DNA of 23,801 bases from Planctomycetaceae bacterium (lineage in GTDB: Bacteria > Planctomycetota > Planctomycetia > Pirellulales > UBA1268). Location: positions 1 to 23,801 of the forward strand of contig CACORA010000029.1 of assembly GCA_902629495.1 (NCBI GenBank), read 5' to 3'. The translations under genes were made by a program, and so were the position numbers. The notes beneath the pieces are model-generated. The model ran no database searches, had not been told where the DNA came from, and worked only from the letters and a program-made list of their open reading frames with translations. This document shows, in pieces, positions 16,074-23,801 of the stretch; position 1 is the first letter of the stretch, and every line of letters starts with the position of its first letter.

Positions 16074-16688
16074 ATGGTCACTATTGTTGATTACGGATCT
16101 GGCAATCTGCGAAGTGTTCAAAAATCGTTTGAACGTCTTGGATCCAAAGTACTGGTTACTTCAGATCCGGGCCGCATCAGTGAGGCAGACAAGCTTGTGT
16201 TGCCAGGTGTTGGTTCATTTGGCGATGCCATGCAGGCATTGCATGCTCGTCAACTTGTTAGTCCGATCAAAGATTTCATTCAGGCAGATCGACCATTTCT
16301 TGGGATTTGCATAGGCCTCCAACTCCTCTTTGAAACTGGATGGGAAGGTGGTTGCAATGCAGGGCTTGGAGTGCTGCCCGGTGAGGTTAAGCGATTGAAT
16401 GTTCCGGCGGGAACCAAGGTGCCACATATGGGTTGGAATACTGTTTCGTGGCAAGGAGATAAAGAGTTTCTCTCCCGTCTCAAGTGTGACGCTGATGGCT
16501 GGTTTTATTTTGTCCATTCGTATGTTGTTCATCCATCAGACGAATCAGTGGTTGCAGCGATGTCAGACTATCAAGGATCATTTTGTTCTGCAGTTTCACG
16601 AGGACGGCTTTTTGCTACACAGTTTCACCCAGAAAAAAGTCAGGGTATTGGTATGCGTTTCCTCGAGCTGTTTCTTGAAATGGTGTGA
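16074..16688 (+). CDS. hisH: Imidazole glycerol phosphate synthase, glutamine amidotransferase subunit
   Basis: HisH releases ammonia from glutamine and passes it to HisF, which makes imidazole glycerol phosphate and AICAR in histidine synthesis. The 204-residue class I amidotransferase begins MVTIVDYGSGNLRSV. It has LPGVGSFGDAM, the nucleophile C79 in GICIGLQLLFE, and the catalytic H185 and E187 in QFHPEKS, so the triad is complete. It also has the HisH-specific PHMGWN segment. hisA follows after 44 bases on the same strand. The synthase partner hisF is not in the window, so the histidine genes are split in this genome. Length and start are standard. Confidence 0.96.
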   Translation: MVTIVDYGSGNLRSVQKSFERLGSKVLVTSDPGRISEADKLVLPGVGSFGDAMQALHARQLVSPIKDFIQADRPFLGICIGLQLLFETGWEGGCNAGLGVLPGEVKRLNVPAGTKVPHMGWNTVSWQGDKEFLSRLKCDADGWFYFVHSYVVHPSDESVVAAMSDYQGSFCSAVSRGRLFATQFHPEKSQGIGMRFLELFLEMV

Positions 16689-16732
16689 CACCTTTGTTTT
16701 ATTCCTTCTTTGTATATATGAGTTGTTGATTT

Positions 16733-17452
16733 ATGGAACTTTGGCCAGCTATTGATCTTCGTGGTGGTAAATGTGTTCGCCTGCTTCAAGGTGATTATGA
16801 ACGGGAGACGGTGTTTGGTGATGATCCAGTCGCCTTAATTCAACGTTTTGTTTCAGAAGGTGCTGAACAGGTGCACGTTGTTGATCTAGATGGGGCCAAG
16901 GAAGGCAGTCCCGTACAACTAAAAACGATTGAGGATATGGTTCGTTCTTGTGCAGTTCCAATTCAGATTGGAGGTGGCATTCGTTCGCTTGATACGGTGC
17001 GGGCGTATATTGATGTCGGCGTTCAGCGTTTAGTTGTTGGAAGTGTTGCTATTGAACAACCTGAGCTTTTTGAGTCGATGTTCAAGACATTTCCAGAGAA
17101 GATTGTGCTTGGGTTGGATGCGCGGGATGGATGTGTTGCAACTCGAGGCTGGATTGAAACAAGTCATCTCACCTCGGTTGAAGTAGCTCAAAAATATGCA
17201 CAAGCCCCTCTTGCAGCAATTGTGTATACCGATATTGCAAAAGATGGAATGATGGAGGGGCCAAATCTGATCTCTCTCCGTGAGATAGTTATGGCTATTA
17301 GCCTACCCATTATTGCATCGGGCGGGATTGCGCGTGAGGCAGATATCGAAGCTGTTGTAGAGTCTGGTGCAGCGGGTTGTATTGTTGGCCGTGCGCTCTA
17401 TGAAGGAGCTTTTACAATAGCTCAGGCAAGAAAAGCAGCACGAGAGTGTTGA
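16733..17452 (+). CDS. hisA: Phosphoribosylformimino-5-aminoimidazole carboxamide ribotide isomerase
   Basis: HisA performs an Amadori rearrangement of ProFAR to PRFAR, giving the substrate of the HisH-HisF synthase. The 239-residue TIM barrel has the catalytic aspartates at D8 (AIDLRGGKCVRL) and D129 (LGLDARDG), plus the phosphate-binding loops IQIGGGIRS and ASGGIARE, and the YTDIAKDGMMEGPN segment. This distinguishes it from HisF, which shares the fold. The length is normal and both half-barrel repeats are present. The start at ATG 16733 puts the first strand MELWPAIDL in place. It pairs with hisH upstream. 175 bases with repeated elements follow before cysE. Confidence 0.96.
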   Translation: MELWPAIDLRGGKCVRLLQGDYERETVFGDDPVALIQRFVSEGAEQVHVVDLDGAKEGSPVQLKTIEDMVRSCAVPIQIGGGIRSLDTVRAYIDVGVQRLVVGSVAIEQPELFESMFKTFPEKIVLGLDARDGCVATRGWIETSHLTSVEVAQKYAQAPLAAIVYTDIAKDGMMEGPNLISLREIVMAISLPIIASGGIAREADIEAVVESGAAGCIVGRALYEGAFTIAQARKAAREC

Positions 17453-17460
17453 GCCATAAA

Positions 17461-17555
17461 TTGATTTCATTTGCCCGTCAGATTCTTCCTGGTTTGCCAA
17501 AAGTGTGATGGAAGTGCTTGATTTCAGTAACACATGAAATCAGAGCTCAATTTCA
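17461..17555 (+). promoter_or_regulatory. Repeated TGATTTCA elements upstream of cysE
   Basis: The octamer TGATTTCA occurs at 17462-17469 and 17519-17526, and inverted (TGAAATCA) at 17535-17542. The last two form a perfect 7-bp dyad, TGATTTC/GAAATCA, with a 10-base centre. A looser copy, CAATTTCA, lies at 17548-17555. Both direct copies are preceded by T, giving the 9-mer TTGATTTCA twice. The gap between hisA and cysE is the natural place for a cysE operator or promoter, but no clear -35/-10 pair was found. Confidence 0.4.
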
Positions 17556-17627
17556 TATAGGCAAGTCGCCGACGGCTAAATGTGGGTTATTTACCTTTCT
17601 GTCCGCGTCACTAATACTGATAGTACC

Positions 17628-18629
17628 ATGGCTACTGATGTTCGTATCAAGGAACAACTGCCCGAATTGACAAAGCAGATTGTTCAGACATATCGAGACG
17701 CTCCAACGATTCACTATCTTGGTCATTGTCCATTACCAAATAATGAGTCCATAGTGGCAATCTGCGAAGATCTCAAGGAGATTCTCTATCCAGGATATCG
17801 ACGGAGAGAAAATCTTCATCTTGGAAATGTTACATATCACGTTGGAGATTTGATTGATGGACTGCATGACAAACTTACTATCCAGATTGGTCGGGCTCTC
17901 CGTCATGGCGCATCAGTTCAAAAGGCGATAGCAGCGGAGGGTGTTGCTTCACAAGAAGTATCAACGGATTTGCAAAAGTGCGTTGAAGAATCTGATTTTG
18001 AGTCTCTTGGGCAAGCTAAGGCGGTTGAGTTCTTGGAAAAAATCCCTGAACTGAGAAAGGTGCTTTCGTTAGATGTGCAGGCTGCTTACGAAGGAGATCC
18101 AGCAGTAAGGACACTCGATGAGGTCATTTTTTGCTATCCCGGACTTGAGGCAGTCACAATTTACCGGCTTGCAAATCTGCTTCACAAGTTAGAGGTCCCG
18201 CTTATTCCACGGATGATGGCGGAATGGTCACATTCACGTACCGGTATTGATATACATCCTGGTGCATCAATAGGTGATCATTTCTTCATAGATCACGGAA
18301 CTGGAGTGGTCATTGGTGAGACCTGTCAAATTGGAAGTCATGTAAAGATCTATCAAGGCGTAACACTTGGAGCCGTTTCGTTTCCAACGGATGCGAACGG
18401 TCAACTTGTTCGAGGCGCCAAGAGACACCCAACAATTGAGGACAGGGTGGTAATCTACGCTAATGCGACTATTCTTGGTGGGGCAACCTGCATTGGCCAT
18501 GATTCCGTGATTGGCAGTAGTGTCTGGTTGACCCGTTCTGTTGATCCACATACGACGGTGGTGCTTGAGAAGCCAAAACTTAGAATGCGGGGCGAAGTAC
18601 AAGAGCCAGAGAACAATTACCAGATCTAG
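17628..18629 (+). CDS. cysE: Serine O-acetyltransferase, long N-terminal form
   Basis: This enzyme acetylates L-serine with acetyl-CoA to form O-acetylserine, the first step of cysteine synthesis. The 333-residue protein has a helical N-terminal half of about 200 residues and a left-handed beta-helix of hexapeptide repeats (about 205-310). The catalytic pair D208 and H223 lies in [21 protein letters not shown], with the same 15-residue spacing as in classical CysE. It is followed by GVTLGAV, a loop ([23 protein letters not shown]) and [11 protein letters not shown]. The N-terminal half is longer than in enterobacterial CysE (about 273 residues in all), as in the EpsC-like branch. The frame extends to ATG 17580, but ATG 17628 is preferred since the earlier codons look non-coding. 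It converges on the ATP synthase operon with 30 bases between stops. Upstream repeats may regulate it. Confidence 0.93.
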   Translation: MATDVRIKEQLPELTKQIVQTYRDAPTIHYLGHCPLPNNESIVAICEDLKEILYPGYRRRENLHLGNVTYHVGDLIDGLHDKLTIQIGRALRHGASVQKAIAAEGVASQEVSTDLQKCVEESDFESLGQAKAVEFLEKIPELRKVLSLDVQAAYEGDPAVRTLDEVIFCYPGLEAVTIYRLANLLHKLEVPLIPRMMAEWSHSRTGIDIHPGASIGDHFFIDHGTGVVIGETCQIGSHVKIYQGVTLGAVSFPTDANGQLVRGAKRHPTIEDRVVIYANATILGGATCIGHDSVIGSSVWLTRSVDPHTTVVLEKPKLRMRGEVQEPENNYQI

Positions 18630-18659
18630 ACTCGTTTTTGAGTGTTCCTCTGATCGAGA

Positions 18660-19085
18660 TTACTTTGTTGCTGATCGAATGAGTGCTCTCGCAGCAGCAA
18701 CAGACTCGAAGCGTTTGGAAATCGCTTCATCACCAGCCGCTGCTATGGCTTGGGCCTCAGCTAATTCTTGTCGAGCCGCTTCAATATCGATTGCTTCAGA
18801 GGCAATCGCCCTCTGTGTAATAATGGTCACAGTATTTTGACCCACCTCAACAAAGCCACCACTTACGAAAACGCTTTGAGTGTGATGAGAAGACTCGCCT
18901 GAATCTCCTTTTATTTTTACCGAGCCAACGCCGAGGCGACCAATGAATGGTGCATGACCACGCGCAATCCCTCGAAGGCCATCGAATAACGGCACAGTTA
19001 TAGACTGAGAATGTGTATCCAAGATGGTCATTTCCGGAGTCACAATGACACACCGGACGCCCGTGCCAGTTTTGTTGTCAGTCAT
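18660..19085 (-). CDS. atpC: ATP synthase F1 epsilon subunit
   Basis: Epsilon is part of the central stalk that couples proton flow to catalysis and can inhibit ATP hydrolysis. The 141-residue product has the N-terminal beta-sandwich (CVIVTPEMTILD, IARGHAPFIGRLGVGSVKI, VSGGFVEVGQNTVTIITQ) and the two-helix C-terminal domain (IDIEAARQELAEAQAIA). A TTG at 19091 would add two residues, but ATG 19085 has AGGAG seven bases upstream and is the clear start. It is the last gene of the operon read right to left, 26 bases after atpD. No intrinsic terminator is obvious in the 30 bases before the convergent cysE stop. Confidence 0.94.
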   Translation of the reverse strand: MTDNKTGTGVRCVIVTPEMTILDTHSQSITVPLFDGLRGIARGHAPFIGRLGVGSVKIKGDSGESSHHTQSVFVSGGFVEVGQNTVTIITQRAIASEAIDIEAARQELAEAQAIAAAGDEAISKRFESVAAARALIRSATK

Positions 19086-19092
19086 GGACAAG

Positions 19093-19097
19093 CTCCT
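19093..19097 (-). promoter_or_regulatory. Shine-Dalgarno sequence fixing the atpC start
   Basis: On the - strand AGGAG lies 7 bases before ATG 19085 and only one base before the in-frame TTG at 19091. The spacing rules out the TTG. Confidence 0.75.
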
Positions 19098-19111
19098 GTG
19101 ATCTACTTAAT

Positions 19112-21506
<2,395 letters not shown>

Positions 21507-21542
21507 TGTGTGGTAAACCTACATCTTCAAAAAATAAAAACC

Positions 21543-23093
21543 CTAGTTCGCAGTACTGCTTGCCGCGGGTTCCTGCTTATCAGTCCCAGATGTGTGCTGT
21601 CGTTTGAATTCAGCTATGGCTGCCTCGAGTTGCCGTTCACTTTCATCATCAAGTTCATTGGATTCAATGATTCGATTTCTCAGTTCAGGAACCTGATCTT
21701 TCACAAATGTGAGAAAAGAGGCCTCCCAAGACGCGACCTCATCTCGCTTCACATCATCAAGGTGCCCACGAGTTCCAGCGTAAATCGAAAGAACCTGATC
21801 AACCATTTCTAACGGTTGATACTGGCCTTGCTTCAGTAACTCAACCATACGATAGCCCCGGTCGAGCCGTTGCTGAGTCGCTGCATCAAGGTCTGTTCCA
21901 AGTTGTGCAAACGCCTCAAGTTCGCGGAAGGATGCAAGATCCAAACGAAGGCCACCAGAGACCTTCTTCATGGCCTTTGTTTGAGCAGCACCACCAACAC
22001 GTGAAACCGAGATTCCAACATTCATGGCAGGACGCTGTCCAGCAAAGAATAAATCAGGCTGAAGATAGATTTGTCCGTCTGTAATCGAGATGACATTCGT
22101 GGGGATGTAGGCCGACACTTCGCCTTCAAGAGTCTCAATAATGGGGAGACTTGTGAGAGATCCACCACCAAGTTCATCAGAGAGTTTTGATGACCTTTCG
22201 AGTAGTCGGCTATGAGCATAAAAGACATCACCAGGATAGGCTTCTCTACCTGGAGGACGTCGCATAAGTAGAGAAAGTTGACGGTAGGCTGTTGCTTGCT
22301 TTGAAAGGTCATCATAGACAATGAGTGCATGCTGACCATCATGCATGAAGTGCTCCGCCATCGCAGTTCCTGAATACGGAGCGATGTACTGTAATGGTGC
22401 TGCCGTACTTGCGCCTGCCACAATCACAGTCGTGTAATCCATTGCGCCGTGCTTTCGAAGAACATCAATAGCAACAGCGACAGAAGAATCTTTTTGGCCG
22501 ACTGCGACATAAAAGCATTTGACGCCACTGTTTTTCTGATTGATGATTGCATCAATCCCAATTGCAGTTTTCCCTGTCTTTCGGTCGCCGATGATTAATT
22601 CGCGTTGGCCACGGCCAATAGGAGTCATGGCATCCACTGCCTTGATGCCAGTCTGAAGTGGCTCTCGGACGGGAGACCGTTCAGCAACGCCCGGCGCGAG
22701 AGTTTCTACTGGTCGGCGCTGATCCGAAACAACAGGACCCTTTCCATCAAGTGGATTGCCAAGGGGATCAAGCACACGGCCAATGACGGCATCACCAACG
22801 GGAACAGATAAGAGTTTACCAGTACTCTTGACCTCATCCCCTTCAGTCACTTTGAGGTAGTCGCCAAGAATGATGACACCAACAGAGTTTTCTTCCAGAT
22901 TGAAAGCCAGGCCTGTGATGCCACCTGGAAATTCAACCATTTCGCCAGCCATGACGTCTGAGAGTCCCCACACGCGAGCAATCCCATCACCAACTTCTAA
23001 AACGCGCCCCACTTGCCGGACGTCAATGCCCGATTCATATCGAACAATTTCTTCACGAAGGATGGATGTAATTTCATCGGTTAGGTTTGCCAT
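21543..23093 (-). CDS. atpA: ATP synthase F1 alpha subunit
   Basis: Alpha alternates with beta in F1 and supplies the non-catalytic nucleotide sites and the arginine finger. The 516-residue protein has the N-terminal helix ([15 protein letters not shown]), the beta-barrel ([17 protein letters not shown]), the P-loop GDRKTGKT, the strand [35 protein letters not shown], and [22 protein letters not shown] with the finger Arg. The Lys in place of Gln in the P-loop is found in other bacteria. The C-terminus has a Gln-, Ser- and Ala-rich tail ([17 protein letters not shown]) beyond the conserved helices. Its start lies inside atpH: the two genes overlap by 13 bases in different frames, which suggests translational coupling of delta and alpha. 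Confidence 0.98.
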   Translation of the reverse strand: MANLTDEITSILREEIVRYESGIDVRQVGRVLEVGDGIARVWGLSDVMAGEMVEFPGGITGLAFNLEENSVGVIILGDYLKVTEGDEVKSTGKLLSVPVGDAVIGRVLDPLGNPLDGKGPVVSDQRRPVETLAPGVAERSPVREPLQTGIKAVDAMTPIGRGQRELIIGDRKTGKTAIGIDAIINQKNSGVKCFYVAVGQKDSSVAVAIDVLRKHGAMDYTTVIVAGASTAAPLQYIAPYSGTAMAEHFMHDGQHALIVYDDLSKQATAYRQLSLLMRRPPGREAYPGDVFYAHSRLLERSSKLSDELGGGSLTSLPIIETLEGEVSAYIPTNVISITDGQIYLQPDLFFAGQRPAMNVGISVSRVGGAAQTKAMKKVSGGLRLDLASFRELEAFAQLGTDLDAATQQRLDRGYRMVELLKQGQYQPLEMVDQVLSIYAGTRGHLDDVKRDEVASWEASFLTFVKDQVPELRNRIIESNELDDESERQLEAAIAEFKRQHTSGTDKQEPAASSTAN

Positions 23094-23722
23094 GAGTATT
23101 CACCAGTTTGGAGGGCAGAAATATTTCGTTGACGAAGTTGGTTGCCTAGTTTTGTCAAACTAGTTGCAACCGATTGGTCGTAAATCGTGTCACCAACTTG
23201 CACGATGAGTCCTCCAATGATGGAGGCATCAACAATAAATGATGGCTTCAAGGACATTCCGAGCGATTGCTGTACATCTTTGAGCACTTCATTCTTTTTC
23301 TCATCAGTGAGTGGGATAGCTGTTGTGAAAAAAGCTTCATGTATGCCATCACGTTCATCGGCAAGTCGGGATGCAGCTTTTGCAACGGCAGCAAGGATGC
23401 CGAGCCTTCCGTGACGAGCAAGCACATGAAGTGAATGTGTTGTAGTCGGTTGAAGGCGTCCTTTTGCAAGACGATCGATAATCTCGTCCTTGACATCCGT
23501 TGTAATCTTTGGCGAAGCAAATACATCGGCTGCCTGCGGAATTTTTGGGAGAATGTCACGAGCAAGGGTGTTGAGTTGTGAGACCACATCGTTCCGACAG
23601 CCAGCGGTTTCCGCTGCTTCGACAATAGCTTTTGCATAGACTTGTGCCACTTGCTCAGTGCCAATGTCTACTTCATTCGCTGACGAAGCTTCGTTCAAGT
23701 TTTGACTGCCTTCATGTGACAT
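23081..23722 (-). CDS. atpH: ATP synthase F1 delta subunit
   Basis: Delta joins the peripheral stalk to the top of F1. The 213-residue protein has a helical N-terminal domain ([17 protein letters not shown], typical Y-A-x-A-x-x-E pattern) and a C-terminal segment with the family signature ([30 protein letters not shown]). The N-terminus has about 22 extra acidic and Ser/Asn-rich residues ([21 protein letters not shown]) before the conserved helix, slightly long for the family; no closer start with better context was evident. Its stop overlaps atpA by 13 bases. This is the standard position of atpH, directly before atpA. Confidence 0.94.
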   Translation of the reverse strand: MSHEGSQNLNEASSANEVDIGTEQVAQVYAKAIVEAAETAGCRNDVVSQLNTLARDILPKIPQAADVFASPKITTDVKDEIIDRLAKGRLQPTTTHSLHVLARHGRLGILAAVAKAASRLADERDGIHEAFFTTAIPLTDEKKNEVLKDVQQSLGMSLKPSFIVDASIIGGLIVQVGDTIYDQSVATSLTKLGNQLRQRNISALQTGEYSWQT

Positions 23723-23746
23723 GAGTAGGTATCTGATACGTCCTTT

Positions 23747-23801
23747 TCAGTTGATACTTGGGCGACCTGGAATCGATGATATCGAGTCACGTACAAGTCG
23801 C
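23747..23801 (-). CDS. Possible 3' end of the upstream ATP synthase gene (atpF expected)
   Basis: On the - strand one frame is open from the window edge to a TGA at 23747-23749, reading RLVRDSISSIPGRPSIN. The canonical gene order places the b subunit (atpF) here, and the spacing of 24 bases to atpH fits. Only 17 residues are visible and nothing in them is diagnostic, so this rests on position. Confidence 0.35.
   Translation of the reverse strand, partial: RLVRDSISSIPGRPSIN

Noticed and set aside
18630..18659. Bidirectional terminator between cysE and atpC
   Set aside because: Only a 3-bp CTC/GAG stem around a T-rich loop is visible; not enough to call.

Overview
This window looks like a chromosomal segment of ordinary housekeeping genes from a Gram-negative-type bacterium, most likely a member of the Planctomycetota (inferred). 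The pointers are a fused type I dehydroquinate dehydratase/shikimate dehydrogenase (a fusion known from the PVC group and plants), the PNPase and ATP synthase sequence style, mostly weak Shine-Dalgarno signals, and the mixed gene clusters. The family-level placement is not secure. I see no insertion sequence, prophage, CRISPR array, tRNA or rRNA, and no obvious foreign island.

Layout. The + strand carries genes from 1 to 18629: the 3' end of an error-prone polymerase gene (dnaE2/imuC), purC, aroC, an unrecognised membrane-anchored protein, a 485-base stretch with no convincing gene, rpsO, pnp, a sensor-less histidine kinase, a sigma-54 response regulator, mutL, the aroDE fusion, aroK, a type IV prepilin peptidase-like membrane protease, an OmpA-domain lipoprotein, hisH, hisA and a serine acetyltransferase (cysE). 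From 18660 to the right edge the - strand carries the F1 part of an ATP synthase operon, read right to left as (end of atpF?), atpH, atpA, atpG, atpD, atpC. It converges on cysE with only 30 bases between the stop codons.

How the genes work together. aroDE, aroK and aroC cover steps 3, 4, 5 and 7 of the shikimate pathway. hisH and hisA give two adjacent histidine-pathway activities. purC belongs to purine synthesis and cysE starts cysteine synthesis. rpsO-pnp keeps the widely conserved ribosomal protein/RNA decay pairing. The kinase, regulator, mutL, aroDE, aroK and protease genes follow each other on one strand, most with short gaps (20 to 44 bases) and one 4-base overlap, so they may be partly co-transcribed. 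The widest gap in this run, 107 bases between kinase and regulator, contains a nested stem-loop.

I did not find a clearly new biological system. The most useful leads are regulatory and structural: a hairpin that would hide the rpsO ribosome-binding site, other stem-loops in the rpsO leader and the rpsO-pnp gap, repeated TGATTTCA elements before cysE, and a roughly 105-residue insertion between the two catalytic aspartates of the prepilin-peptidase-like protein. All positions and stems were read by eye; no folding or database search was run.
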